From the NCBI GenBank assembly GCA_038277395.1, contig CM076190.1, positions 128,432,197-128,496,196 on the forward strand: a stretch of 64,000 nucleotides of DNA, read 5' to 3'. Origin of the DNA: Dryocosmus kuriphilus. Its lineage: Eukaryota; Arthropoda; Insecta; Hymenoptera; Cynipidae. The notes under the pieces are model-generated. The model was not told the DNA's origin, did no database searches, and saw only the letters and a list, made by a program, of their open reading frames with translations. This document shows positions 35,287-47,482 of the stretch, piece after piece. Position 1 is the first letter of the stretch; each line of letters starts with the position of its first letter. The translations under genes and the position numbers were made by a program.

Positions 35287-36102
35287 TCTTCAGAATTACT
35301 CGTATATGAAATAAATCAGAACTTAATGATAATTTTTCTTTAACTTGAGTCTCAATGAAGTGCATCTTTACCTTCGGGAAAATTTATAACTGAAATCTAA
35401 GAGCATTTGTAAAAGTATATATATTATGATGTCACTTTGGCAAATATTTTCCACAGAAGACTCTGACGCAATTAAAATTCCTCGGATGTCATACGCTAGA
35501 TGAAGCCTATATTTTAACAAAAGTATTAATAAAGTGTCACGTAGATCTTAAAAAAAGAATATAATTTCTTTTAATTTTTAATATTTTTTCCCAGCATCCT
35601 TTTATTTGTATTTATTATTATTTGGCCCACCTCCTCCCACAGGTACTCGTGACCCGGTACTTCTCTACTAAACACGGTCTCGAACGCGGCAGGTGCTCAG
35701 TAGATCCGTTGGTGTCAAATGCCGTTTTAAAAATCATTTTACTTGCGCTTTCTTCAGATAGATAAAATAATCCTGCTCTGCATCATGAAGCATCGCAGCT
35801 TTTGCTCAGGCTTAAAGGGATGCCTGAAGTAAGCGGTGTTATTTTGAATTGAGGAAATTCATAAATGCGTTAGACGAAGCTCGAAGAATCACTGCATAAA
35901 CAGTGTCCTCCGTCAGGCAACATAGCCAGAGACATAAAGAATCACTGCGTGCTGTTTTTTTTTATACAAACAGTGACCCCTGTCAGGCAACATTATCACA
36001 TACATTTGTCCTCAATCCTTATTGGTCAATCAAAAGAAAATATCAAGCGATGCTTATCCCAGGCGCACAAACGTACATGGACATGAACGACACGATAGCG
36101 AA
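35287..36102. other. Spacer with LINE-like remnants
   Basis: AT-rich to 35600, then TATTTATTATTATTTGGCCC (a TAA-type tract followed by GC-richer sequence). Two near-repeats of CAGTG(T/A)CC(T/C)CCGTCAGGCAACAT occur at about 35900 and 35970. Possibly ends of other LINE copies; no gene called. Confidence 0.35.
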
Positions 36103-39100
36103 AACAATAATAATAATAACAATAACAACAACAGCAACAAGGAATTGCAAGAAACTATTTAAAAATCAAGAAAACAAAACAAACAAACAGATAAAATGGA
36201 GTAAAATTAATTGTCAAAAAATAAAAATGCTTAAAGTGGCGTTGTCAAGCCTCCCAATGATTAGCCGCTTTCATTATTAACGTCCAGAAAACTCCGGACG
36301 ATGCGGCAGGTGTTAAGTAATATCGCCTTCTGTATAAGATGTAGAAATTTCCAAGCTCCCAGATCTTCCAAGTGCTGGATGCATCTCACGTGAATTTTCC
36401 CTGTGGAGGAGGTTATGACCGGGTGAAGGGTGACCCTCACCCTCTACACGGCCAGGATCTCCTGCCTTAACTTCGCATATTTCTATCTTCTCAGTATATT
36501 GAAGTTCAATATTGTGGTTTAGGGGAACACTAATGTCAATAATTGTGACATGGTCATCGTGCTTGCTTCACCAGAGGATGTCTGGTCTATTATGCCTGGT
36601 CAGGTAGTGTGTCAGGATAGTCCTGTCCCAGTAGAGGAGATGGAATTCATTCTCTAGTATTCTTACAGAGGAGTATTTGTAGTAAGACTTACATTCCTAT
36701 AACAGAACAAGATTTTGAGCAATCTATTGATGGACAATTCCAGCAGCATCATTGTGCCTACGGGTATATTCTTGCAAAGCAAGTATCGTACAGTTATCAA
36801 TGATATGCTCGATTGTCTCATTTGGATTCCCACAGAGGCGGCACTTATCAATAACTGCCTCAATATTGAGGACGTGCTTTTCGTAGTTCCTCGTATTCAT
36901 TACTCCATCTTGAAGAGCAATAACGAACCCTTCCGTTCCCGGAAACATTTTTCCCCGTCTTAGCCAGAGGTTTGATGCATCAGTATCCACGCATGGAAGA
37001 TATAGTGTTTGAGGGTGCTTTCCATGCAGTTGCTGACCGCGCCATTGAGCATTAAGATGTTCAACAGTTAGCTGTCCGATGTTTTGGTAATCGGTAACTG
37101 CAAGCTTCAGAGGAGTGTACAGGTCTACTCTCCAGATGTAGTCGTAGAGCGGGGTATTCGTCCTGTTCATGAAGTGTTCGCGCAGCTGTGTAACCTATGA
37201 GTCACAAGCCGTCGAACATCCAAAACCCCTCTACCCCCAAGCTTGCGTGGTAGGACTATTCTCTCCACAACCGTCTTCTCGCGACGCATCCGAAGTTCAG
37301 ACATTTTCACGCGAATGATTCTGTTTAAAGCCTCAAGGACCGTTTTAGATCACAATAATAACCCAAAGGAGTATGTTAGGAAAGGTAAAGCAAAGGCGTT
37401 AATTGCCTTGGTGATATTCTTAGCATTGAGACTAGTAGACATGATCGAATACAGTGGTCTCGAAAAGGAAATCTGAAGTGCCTCTTTCATTGCAGACACG
37501 AATGGCTCTCTTGCCTAAAATGTAACGAGATACCTATACGACTTCCCAACAATCGTCGTCTGTATCAGATCCTGATCATCGGTTTGCAGTGAAGTGATCA
37601 TCTCTCCACGTGATAGATACAGTTTCCTGCATTTATCCAGACCCAGCTCGGCCTGATGTCATTGGAAAACTGCAGTGAGGTGTAAAGAGAACTCTTTACA
37701 CCTCTTTTAGGATGCGAGTTACCTCAGAAGCTGTGGTAGATAGATTATCCATCGCAGGAAGCTCTGAAACACTCTCATTTTCGGGGTAAAGCCACGAATT
37801 GTCCAAATCACTTGACCCATGATTACTCCAGATACCTGAACAATATCTGGTCATTTCCTCAGCACTCGAGAGTTCACTGGCATTATTGATTTTTCCATCA
37901 GAAAGTTTACGATAAAACATTTTTTCATTTTTTAAAAATATCTTGTAGTCAATTACTTCGTCTAGATCCTTAGATATTCTTGGATTGATGTTAAGTGGAC
38001 GAAGGATTTCCTCAACGTGGCGAGTCAGCTTCTGTGCTCGACTGCCCTTCCGAAATTGTTACAACCGACCAAGTTTAACTCTTATTTTGCTGACTTCGTT
38101 TTGAAGCCTAAACTTCCAAGGAGGATCTGACTTATTCCTGGGGAAGTAGGTGTTATTTCCCCTAGGCTTGATTTTGATGCTTAACGTCCTGACACACGCG
38201 ACGGCAGCGCAATATGCAATAGGCTGCAACTGCTGTAAGCTCATGTCTTGACGCAGGAACAGAGGCAATATGTGGTTTTTTAAGCTGCCAATTAACCGGA
38301 GAAGGTCGTTGTTAATCCTAAATTTTGGAAGAGCACCCCTTTAGGATGGTTCCAGTTCTGTAAACTCTATGATGGCATCAGTGAAGTACCCTAAGAGACG
38401 CAAGCTCTGTTTATTGAGCTCTTCAGTTGGGTCCGCAGGGGCCTGTTCCGGCGGATGAAGCCCTAATGGTTGACGACTATGTGACAATCTTCGTTCTACA
38501 TCCCCCGAGCGCAGCTCCCGAAAATTTGTAGCGTCTCATATCTCGGGCAGAATCTCCTCCTCAGCTCCCTCCAGGGGGTTCAATTCGGGAGTTCTAGTTC
38601 TTGTTGCACTTGCCTCTTAATGTTTTCAATTTTGACCACGGAAGGGAGCTTTCGGCGCACAATTGAGCGGAATTGGTCAGCTAGGTGTTGGGCAGTCACC
38701 CACGATGCTAAGTCCGGATGAAGGCCTATGAAGAGACGATGCTCTTCGCTCGTCATAAACCTCCCTCCGAAGAAAGCCTCAAAGTGACATCTGACTACAT
38801 CCTTGTTCATGGTTTTCCATGATATCCGCTTTCTGATCTGTGTACCCATCTGTTGTTGCTGGAGAACGGTCTCAACCTCGGATCTAACTCGGCTGATGGT
38901 TCTTCTATAGGAGGTTCTCCTGAGTTATTAGTTGTACTCTCCGACTGAGGTCATCTTCTGTTACTGTCGGTAGTTCCGGGAATTTCGCCACAAATTTTCG
39001 GCGGAAGGCCATCCCATCTTGTGAACTGGTGGTCGCACCTAACTCGTTCTTAAATTGGCAACGCATCAAGTACTCATCATGCTCAGCTTGAAAGTTGATG

Positions 39101-39560
39101 CGCTGCTACGGCATTCCTGCTGAAGTGGCCGGACGTTCAGTACCGTCCGTAGCATCATCAGCAGTGGTGCCTGGTCCCGACGATCTTCGGGCAGCGACCA
39201 CCGCTTGATAAAGTTCTTAAAATTTTCCATGTAAGCTTTTATTAGCTAGGGAAAGGGAGGTCCGCCACCGAAGAGCGCCGCATGCGAGGGTAAGGTCTAA
39301 GTACTCTAGGAGGTGACCTGCTATCATACAGACACCGTTTACGACACCACATCCCTGGTGCCATGTAGTCTTATGTACGGAAGTTCACGCCCGTAACTTG
39401 GGAGTTATTCCTTCGGGCCATCTCTGGACCATTGTCCGCGACTGCTTATTCAAATTTGTAACCATACTTAGCAGAATTCCTTGGTACAGGACTCCTCTAT
39501 CCGCAACTTGAGGACGTGCCCAGTGGCCCGGTCAAAGGCCCCATCTGAATAAACCCGGAC
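36103..39560 (-). pseudogene. R4/Dong-like non-LTR retrotransposon, copy A
   Basis: Minus strand. The 5' end abuts a TAA-type microsatellite at 39560 (GTCCGGGTTTATTC), and the first ATG is at about 39230. The N-terminal part at 39060-38340 has RISWKTMNKDVVRCHFEAFF and ADQFRSIVRRKLPS. The C-terminal part at 37170-36300 has HGKHPQTLYLP, WLRRGKMFPGTEGFVIALQD and a CX2CX8HX4C zinc knuckle (CRLCGNPNETIEHIIDNC). Beyond it lies LLYWDRTILT...NRPDIL...VTIIDISVP, the PD...D pattern of a restriction-like endonuclease as in R2/R4-group elements. The RT middle is badly decayed. The 3' end runs into ATT/GTT trinucleotides at 36103-36139. Confidence 0.7.
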
Positions 39561-39620
39561 TATTATTATTATATTATTATTATATTATTATTATAAGCCC
39601 GGATTATTATTATCATTATG
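39561..39620. repeat. TAA/ATT microsatellite at the LINE junction
   Basis: TATTATTATTATATTATTAT-type tract at 39561-39595, followed by AGCCCGGATTATTATTATCA. A TCCGGG(T/C)TTAT-like sequence is present on both sides, marking the meeting point of copies A and B. Confidence 0.8.
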
Positions 39621-42170
39621 TGAGAGAAGTCATAGGCTTCGGAAGCTTCAATCGTGGTTTCTATAGTAGATAAGTCAACCCCAAAGCAACTGAAACATAT
39701 ACGTCATCGACTTCTGCTCCATCTGTCAAGAAGGTAGGCAAGAGTGGGAATTTTTTGTGAGGTCACTGCGCTAAACACTGTTATTTTTCTTTCGCACATA
39801 TCGCCGATGTTATTACGCGTGGCCGAAAGTGTTGAAGGTGGAATACCCTTACCTTTGGATGCCTTTTTAGAGCTACAAATCTAGATATTACATATTACAA
39901 AGCACAATGTTGGTGGACTGGATGAAGTGACCCAAGAAGAATTGCCTTCTGCACCCAACTTGCGATGTTCGAAGCTTGATGTCGACAAGCCGGGATCTTT
40001 TTTAGTTGACTTAAGAAGGAAGCCTTCATACCTCCAAGGTATCCAATAATGAGATCTACAAGATGAACTTTGCATTCTGGATGCAGCCTTCACAATTCAA
40101 AAAGCAGATCTGGATATTTAGTCCGCTTCTCTTCCTCCTTCGATGTAATGTTACCATCAGCTGGCACCGAAAACTCAATAACATGAATGAGCTTATTCTT
40201 CAGGTCATAGAGGACAATATAACACTTCGTCGCACTGATACGGCGAGTAGAGGAAAAAGAAAAGTTCCAGTAGATCTTACACTGATTATTTTCTACGACG
40301 GAATCCTGATCCCCTTGGGTGCATGGCAAAATGGGTGTTCTTTTGAATCCATAGCACTGCCGAAGATGGTAATACAGCACTTTTAGAACCGCATTGTTCC
40401 TCTCAGTATATCCGTAACGCGCACATTTTGAGCATCCACTCAGGATATGTCCGAGAGTTTCTGGCCCTTGTTTGAATGCTCGGAAGTTGGTACCGCCGAC
40501 AGGTATATTCATCACGCGATCGCGGTGAATCAAGGCGTCGATAACGCCGTCCTGACATGCAAAAAGGAATACCTCGGTCTCCGATCTCAGTCCAGAAGAC
40601 TTGAGAAATATGACAGACAAGCATCTCGATAGTACTTCTCTACGTATTACTTCTTAAAACTGACCGTGAAGTGACTTGCTGACATGCTCCTTCAGTAGAA
40701 GCGAGTGTTCTGCTTCCTTCACACGGCTTTTGAGCACCGAAGGTGACAGAATTGCTAGACCACAGTGTTGTCGACGGAATCAAAGCTGAATGGTATTTGC
40801 GCCTATAAGTTAAATATCTTGAACGTCAAACGAAGATCCTTCTACTAGACTCCTTTTCTAGAGGTGGACGCACGCACATTTGTCGAGACCAAAGGTCATT
40901 TCGATTGCCTGGGGGTACTTACTTACGGTCGCCACAAGGATGTTTAGGTCCCCTTTTGAAGAGATAAGGAGTTTAAGGTAGTCCATATATAAAAGGTGGT
41001 TGATCTTATGTTCTCTTCTTTTTTGGCGGGCCACATAGGTATCCACAGCGATTCTCCCGGAGCACAATGGTTAAAGGCAAGAGGGAGATGCAGAAGGAAA
41101 GCCGAGTGAGAGAGTCTCTTTGAAAGACTCCTCTCCTGTAGGTGACACAGTTCTTGGTTACCTGTCTGTTGTCAGCTGTTGCGACAAATCTCGTCCGCCA
41201 CAAAAGCATCAGTTCCCATATGCACCTCAATATGCTTGGATGCACCATCGCGCACTCAAGGAGCTTGACGATCAGCTCGTGATTCGTAGAATCAAATGCC
41301 TTGAGATATTCAATTCATGCCATGGAAAGGTTGCGTCGATACCGAATCGAATCTTGGGCCATACACTTGTCTATTGACAAGTTCTCCCTGCAACCTGCCA
41401 TGCCTCTCTTGCATCCGCGTGTTCAACTACTGCGCTCCATACTGGCTCAATAGATGTTAATATCCTCTCCTTAAGAATGCTAGTGAATAGCTTGTAACAG
41501 GTGTTCTAACAAGCTACGGATCTGTAGTTCCATGGATTCGACATGTTTCCGGTACGTCCTTCCACCAACCACTGCGGAGTAGATTGTTCACCGTTAAGGA
41601 ATGAAGTGTATATACAGGCCAGATATTTGTGAGCGGAAGGAAATTTCTTCCATCAAAATTTGTTAATTTTGTCTGGACCCAGCGCTGAAAAGTTCCTAGT
41701 TCTGGCGACTACTTTTTTCACTTCTTCCACAGTAATTGGCGGAAATTCCTCCTTTTAACCCGCTGTTCAAGCAGCGGCTTTGCTGTTATAAGAGCTGTTA
41801 GTTTTGCGTCCAGTACTGCTTGATGGTCAGTAGCTTGCTCTTGTTCAGTGCGTGATAAGTTCTCCTCAAAGTCTGAGCAAATGCTGTAACTTTTGGTGTG
41901 AACTTTTTGTCTGATGTTACGTAAGCGATCACACACTGAACACGCGACGCATGCCGTTTCAACATCTCAATTTTAGTCTGAAGCTGTAGATTACGTTTGA
42001 GAGTCGTGCTTACACGCTCAGAAATATCATAACTTCTTTCGCCACGAAGCATAGACACCGCCTTATCGTAAACTGCACACTTTAGAGCCCAGACATTTAC
42101 ATATTTGTGGTCATTGTCAGGTCGTCGACATGTTGGTTCAGTCCTATTTCCAAGCCCAACTGAACCGTGG
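39621..42170 (-). pseudogene. R4/Dong-like non-LTR retrotransposon, copy B (5' end lost at the gap)
   Basis: Minus strand, same family as copy A. The N-terminal part at 42058-41700 precedes an RT with RRGVFQRDSLTRLSFCISLL (41170) and LLYMDYLKLLISS (41000), where the family has YMDD, so a catalytic Asp is replaced by Tyr. Then FGLDKCA. The C-terminal part at 40620-40090 reads FACQDGVIDALIHRDRVMNI, a knuckle that has lost its first cysteines (FRAFKQGPETLGHILSGC), and an endonuclease region where RPD reads TKC. It is dead by several independent changes. The 5' part runs into the assembly gap. Confidence 0.75.
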
Positions 42171-42174
42171 TTTT

Positions 42175-42674
42175 NNNNNNNNNNNNNNNNNNNNNNNNNN
42201 NNNNNNNNNNNNNNNNNNNNNNNNNNNNNNNNNNNNNNNNNNNNNNNNNNNNNNNNNNNNNNNNNNNNNNNNNNNNNNNNNNNNNNNNNNNNNNNNNNNN
42301 NNNNNNNNNNNNNNNNNNNNNNNNNNNNNNNNNNNNNNNNNNNNNNNNNNNNNNNNNNNNNNNNNNNNNNNNNNNNNNNNNNNNNNNNNNNNNNNNNNNN
42401 NNNNNNNNNNNNNNNNNNNNNNNNNNNNNNNNNNNNNNNNNNNNNNNNNNNNNNNNNNNNNNNNNNNNNNNNNNNNNNNNNNNNNNNNNNNNNNNNNNNN
42501 NNNNNNNNNNNNNNNNNNNNNNNNNNNNNNNNNNNNNNNNNNNNNNNNNNNNNNNNNNNNNNNNNNNNNNNNNNNNNNNNNNNNNNNNNNNNNNNNNNNN
42601 NNNNNNNNNNNNNNNNNNNNNNNNNNNNNNNNNNNNNNNNNNNNNNNNNNNNNNNNNNNNNNNNNNNNNNNNNN
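42175..42674. other. Assembly gap (500 N)
   Basis: Exactly 500 Ns. Open frames across it are artefacts. The satellite directly to its right suggests an unresolved tandem array. Confidence 1.
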
Positions 42675-43110
42675 ATCCGAGGTCCGGCAATTTTGATCTA
42701 TTTTGACCCACGCGGGGGCAACTTTTTTGTATTTTGAATTTTGAATTTGCTGCCCCTGGGAGCACATTCAAAAATATAGGATGGAAAAGTGTTGCACTTA
42801 TGGGTTTTCTTATGGAAATAGACGTATTTAGCATTGAGGAGATCCGAGGCCCGGCAATTTTGATCTATTTTGACCCACGCGCGCGCAACTTTTTTGTATT
42901 TTGAATTTTGAATTTGCTGCGCCTGAAGTGCACATTCAAAAATATAGGATGGAAAAAGTGTTGCACTTATGGGTTTTCGTATGGAAATAGACGTAGGTAG
43001 CATTGAGGAGCTCCGAGGCCTGGCATTTTTGGTTAATTTTAACCCACACGCGGGCAACTTTTTTATATTTTGAATTTTGAATTTGCTGCCCTTGAAGTGC
43101 ATGTTTAAAA
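42675..43110. repeat. Satellite, period about 168 bp
   Basis: Two full units and one partial unit, beginning ATCCGAGGTCCGGCAATTTT at 42675, 42842 and 43011. Each has TTTTGACCCACGCG, TATTTTGAATTTTGAATTTG, AAAATATAGGATGG and TTGCACTTATGGGTTTTC boxes. Units are about 90% alike by eye. Confidence 0.85.
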
Positions 43111-43299
43111 ATAAAAAGATTTAAAATGATCCACGTTCTTTGTTTGTGGAAAAGATTGAATTAAAAAAAAAAAAAACAATTGTTTTTGTGCTTGCATTTT
43201 TTTTATTGAAAAATTTGCATAAATTATTATTGAAATTTATTTTTTAATATTACTCTTGAGGTTTACGAACAAAAATATATAAAAAAAAATAAATTTAGA

Positions 43300-45086
43300 A
43301 AAATTTAGAAATCGTCTTACTAAGACGTCTGAAACTTCAGCCCAATCAGTAATCAGCTATCATATTGACATCCCATCGACCTTGATATCTCATTTCCATT
43401 GTTTTTATGTCTCGATGGAACCTCTCCCCTTGCTCCTCACTAAAATCTCCTAGATTTTTTGGGAAGTAATCTATATGTGAGTGCAAATTGTGTAACTTTA
43501 GACTCATCAAACAACCTAGCTCCTTATAATTCGATATCATTTGAACCACTATTTCTTCGTGGTTTTCACTTTTATGGTTCCCAAGAAAATTCTCCACAAC
43601 ATCTTTAAAACTTATCCAGGCTGCTTTTTTCCTTGTGATTCATTGTAGAAATGAAGTCACCATCTCTCATTAGTTGGCGTATTTGTGGTCCATCGAAGAT
43701 ACCTTGATTGATTTTTGCTTCACTAAGATGAGGAAAAAGTTTTTTAAAGTTCTTCGAAGCATTTTCCAGCTTTATCCAAAGCTTTAACAAATTGCTTCAT
43801 TAAGCCGAGTTTGATGTGGAGAGGTGGAAGCAAAACCTTACTGCGATCAACCAGTGGTTCGTGTAACATGTTTGCAGAACCTGCCTGGAGAGAGGTTCTG
43901 TCCGTCCATGTTTTTTTAACATAGTGATTTGCGCGATCTCTGCTGTCCCATAGACACAAAAAGCAAGGATGTTTCGTATATCCAGCTTGTTGTCCTATCA
44001 ATATAGTTAAGATCATAAAATCGCCGCAAATCAACCATTTATGCTAAGAATATTTAATTGTCTCTAATATGAATTTCAATGTATTATATTCTTCCTTTAG
44101 TACGGTTGAATGCGCTATTGGTATTGGAGCATATACATTGGCGTTATGGAGTAATACTACCTTCAGACTTTGCTTAGAGGAGTCTATGAATATTCTCCAT
44201 TCGTCACCTTTATATATTCCCGTATGCATTTCATTCATTAACCCTTCCACGTCATTGCAATATACTAATGAAGGTTCCTGTATCAACGTGAAATATTTTC
44301 TAAAGTTTTCTTCTCTGTTCCAGTAAAATGATACTCTTGTGTCTTTAGATAGCCAGTTGTGTTGTTTCATGAATGAAGCTAAATGTTCCGCTTTATCCTT
44401 AGGTAAACCTAAATCTCTCACAAGATCATTCATCTCTTTTTGATTTATAGTTTTGGGAGCCTTGTCTTGATCACTAGTTACATAGTTTTGACTGCTTGTA
44501 CTCTCTCTTTCATCGCTTGAAGATTCCTATTCTTCAACGTCATCCACATAGCAATCGTTTGGGATTGACATACTTTCAGGAGAATTGATTGAAGTTTCCA
44601 GTTCATGGTCAATGTCATCATTTTTCTCTACTGGTCTTATCAAGTTTGGTGCGTCAGGATATTGAAGACGATGAATGTTTTTTCTGTTAATTCCTGTTAC
44701 ATTTTTCATGCAGATATAATTGTCTTCTTCGCATAATGGTTTTCGCCAACATGTAGGTTTCACAACCTTCACTTCAGATTCTTTTTTGGAATCATATCTT
44801 GTCATCATCGTGTAACAAGCACTACATACTTCGTGTGGAGTCCACTTTTTATCTTGGTTAGAAACATCAATCCCAAAACAATCCTTGTAAATTCTCTTGA
44901 TATTATTTGATATTGGTCTCCGTTTAGCTGCAAAGTAATACTTGGCACATATGTAACACAAAATGCATTAGGATTTTTGTTGCAAGAATGTTCAGATGAA
45001 GAACCTCCCGGGTTTGTTTGTAACAAAGACTTTGAAGTCTTTTTATTAAAGACTGTTTTATGTTTGTGTTTTGTTTTAGGTACCAT
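43300..45086 (-). pseudogene. VRDL-family gene, copy 3 (complete length, frameshifted)
   Basis: The start is ATG at 45086 (MVPKTKHKHK). A frame break near 44960 falls at the first cysteine pair, then CYICAKYYFAAKRRPI and VCSACYTMM read on. A stop falls at about 44529 in the acidic linker. Then MNDLVRDLGLPKDKAEHLAS (44433), EPSLVYCNDVEGLMNE, WLICGDFMILTILIGQQAGY, DGPQIRQLMRDGDF, NFLGNHKSENHEEI, LHSHIDYFPKNLGDFSEEQG and ERFHRDIKTMEMRYQGRWD, ending IADY at 43346. It supplies the C-terminal third missing from copy 2. At least four frame breaks. The C-terminal motif is shared by uncharacterised arthropod proteins. Confidence 0.75.
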
Positions 45087-45104
45087 GAAAAATTACGAAG
45101 ACCC

Positions 45105-45400
45105 ACGCATTAGGGATCCTGGTCCGATCGCAGGTGAGTCCGCCATCCTGGGGGTGATAACTCTCATACCTCCCCAGGTCTAAGTATGAGAGCTTTCTGA
45201 CTTTAATGAGGACAATGTCAACTCGTCGTCAGACACGCTACGGCTTCATCCTCGCAACCTAATGTCCCCCTGCAAGGCAGCGCGCCACGCTGGCTTCGAT
45301 ACCACATTGGACTGTAAAGCGAATCATTCTACACATCTCCTTTCGAAGCAGTCGTCATCGTCCCAGTATCCCTCGCGGTAGCAGGATTTTGAATTTCTGC
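45105..45400 (-). promoter_or_regulatory. Conserved hairpin leader, copy 3
   Basis: Same segment as copies 1 and 2, upstream of the copy 3 start. Hairpin CTCTCATAC (45161-45169) and GTATGAGAG (45184-45192) with a 14-nt loop. The gene start lies only about 20 bp beyond its inner end. Confidence 0.7.
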
Positions 45401-45889
45401 GGAAATATCGGATTCCATTGCAGAAATTGAGTTATTTGCTCAGAAACTAATGTTGAGCTTATCAGTGACGCTACACTAAGTCCTTTGATCATAACCAAAA
45501 TGTTCGAGCATGTTGAAGATTGCTCTCTAAGTGGTAAGCGTAAATGGAATTGCGCTCAAGAAACTGTTTAATGTTTTATCTCTAACGCCAATGTGCGTAC
45601 TCCAGAGGATCGTACTCGGAAACTTGATCCACACCTGTTAACCGTAGTTTAGGGGAGCATCGTTGGTCCATAAAATATCGCTTCTGTTGTCATAACTGCC
45701 CATGCAAAAGAATAACGTGAACCCTGACCTGATAACGTCAAATACACCATTGCTTCGGAATTATAAACAAAAAGGACCAAAGCGTTAGATAACTAAAAAA
45801 AAACACTAAATCAAGTGATAACTTTCGAAATTCAATGTAACGATTCAGAAATTGTAACCAAAATTATTTTAAACAATTTCTTTTGACCC
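45401..45889. other. Spacer between leader and repeat array
   Basis: About 490 bp without recognised gene. It has no visible similarity to the corresponding spacer of copy 2. Confidence 0.4.
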
Positions 45890-46477
45890 TGATCCTTACC
45901 TGATGTGGTGAAAATGACACCAGAATCAGATTGAGCGACCTCAGAAACGTTTTAGAAGAGTGGCTTTCTCAGATTCAATATTTTTTCTCTTCTTTAGAAT
46001 GTAACATGACCCTGGAATTATCCCATATTTGGATTCAGCGACCACAAAAACGTATAAGAGTAGAGGTTTTCTCTAATTAAATGTTTTTTTTAATTGCTAA
46101 ACTTAGAATGACCTTAAGCCCCACCTGATGGAGTCAAAATGACCCTGGATTCAGATTCAGCGACCCCAGAAACGTCTTAGAGTAACAATTCACACTGATT
46201 AGATCATTATTTCTCATCTTGACCTTGACTTGACCTTGATACTGACCTTATCGGGTCAAAATGACCCCGGGTTCGGATTCAGCGATCCTGAAAACGTCTT
46301 AGAGTCGAGGTTTTCTCCGATCTAACGGTTTTCTTGACTTTGACCTTGAATTGACCTTTATTCTGACCTGATGGGGTCAAACTGACCCCGGATTCGGATT
46401 CAGCGACCTCAAAAACGTATGAGTATGGTGGTTTAGCTTCGGCTTCAGAAAATTTTTTTTTTTTTTGTGGGGCTGTG
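45890..46477. repeat. Tandem GACCTTGACC array ending GGGGCTGTG
   Basis: About five units of 100-130 bp with TTGACCTTGATACTGACCT, GGGTCAAAATGACCCCGG, TTCGGATTCAGCGA and AAAACGTCTTAGAGT. The right end is the same terminus as the element at 32522-35283 (TTTTTTGTGGGGCTGTG), followed by TAA. It is therefore one end of a related element, lying upstream of VRDL copy 3. Confidence 0.75.
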
Positions 46478-46479
46478 TA

Positions 46480-47465
46480 AAGTATGATATTAGGAAGGTA
46501 TACCAAGTTTAGATTTAGCAACCGTATAAACATGAAAGCACCCTTTTTCCAAGGATTTTAGTCACCCACGTCTTAAGTCTCAGCTTAAAAATTGGTTCCT
46601 TCAATGTTTCGAGTTTTTTTGAGGTTAAGGACGAACAGTGACCTGATGGAGTACATCAGACGCTTTATTCTAATTCAGCAATCTCAAGAACAAGAGGGCA
46701 TCCTTTTCTCCAAATATGTCAGTCATCACGAGTAATGCTTCAATCACAAAATGGGTTATTTGAGTGTTTCTAAGTTTCCTTTAAGGCTAGAGCCGAACAA
46801 TGAACGGATGGGGCTAAACGGGCACCAGATTCGGAATCAGCTCCCCCAAAATATGAAGATACACTGTTTTCAGAAGGATTCGTTCACCAAACCGATTTTT
46901 AGATATTTTTTAAGGTTAGGGACCAACCGAGACCTGATGAGGTCAAACAGACCCCAGATTCGGTTTCAGCGACCCTGTATGTAGGGTGGTCTAGTTCACC
47001 GTACATGACACTCTTTTTGTGTGCCTGTGTATTATATAACGGCACTAAGCAATGATAGTAATTGTCTCCAAGTAAGGAACATAATGGTTAATTCATGATT
47101 AATGAATCTATTATTCGATTTTTAAGCTAAAGATTTTCCAAATTCAATTTAAACGTTTATAACTTAACAAATAATATTAGTGTATTAAGGATTGGATAGA
47201 ACCACAAGAAATTTATTAATTGTACGGGGACCAAGAATGGGAGTTTCCTGTGGAATTTTTGTCCCTGAATCCGACTCCGAAATCTTTCTATTACTTGAAC
47301 TTTTTCACATATCACACATTATTTATCATACGTGCTATGAGCCTCATGATTAACGGGACCTATTCAGATGGCCGTGAAATTTGAATTTTCACAATCTCAT
47401 AGTTTTTTATGGAAGGTATTAGATTCATGTGAATATGGAGCTATTTAGTTTTCATCAATTTTCTT
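46480..47465. repeat. Dispersed repeat block, copy 2
   Basis: Diverged copy of 9475-10440 with the same order of boxes: GAAAGCACCCTTTTTCCAAG, ACGTCTTAAG, GACCTGATGGAGT, TCACAAAATGGGTTATTT, GACCTGATGAG, CCCAGATTCGGTTTCAGCGA, then GGCCGTGAAATTTGAATTT and TATTAGATTCATGTGAA. Confidence 0.75.
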
Positions 47466-47482
47466 TATGACTTTCAATATTA

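Noticed and set aside
34661..35365. 234-aa minus-strand frame
   Set aside because: It is antisense to VRDL copy 2 and continues into the satellite-like terminal repeat.
42097..42834. Long open frames spanning the N run
   Set aside because: Their length comes from Ns; they are not coding evidence.
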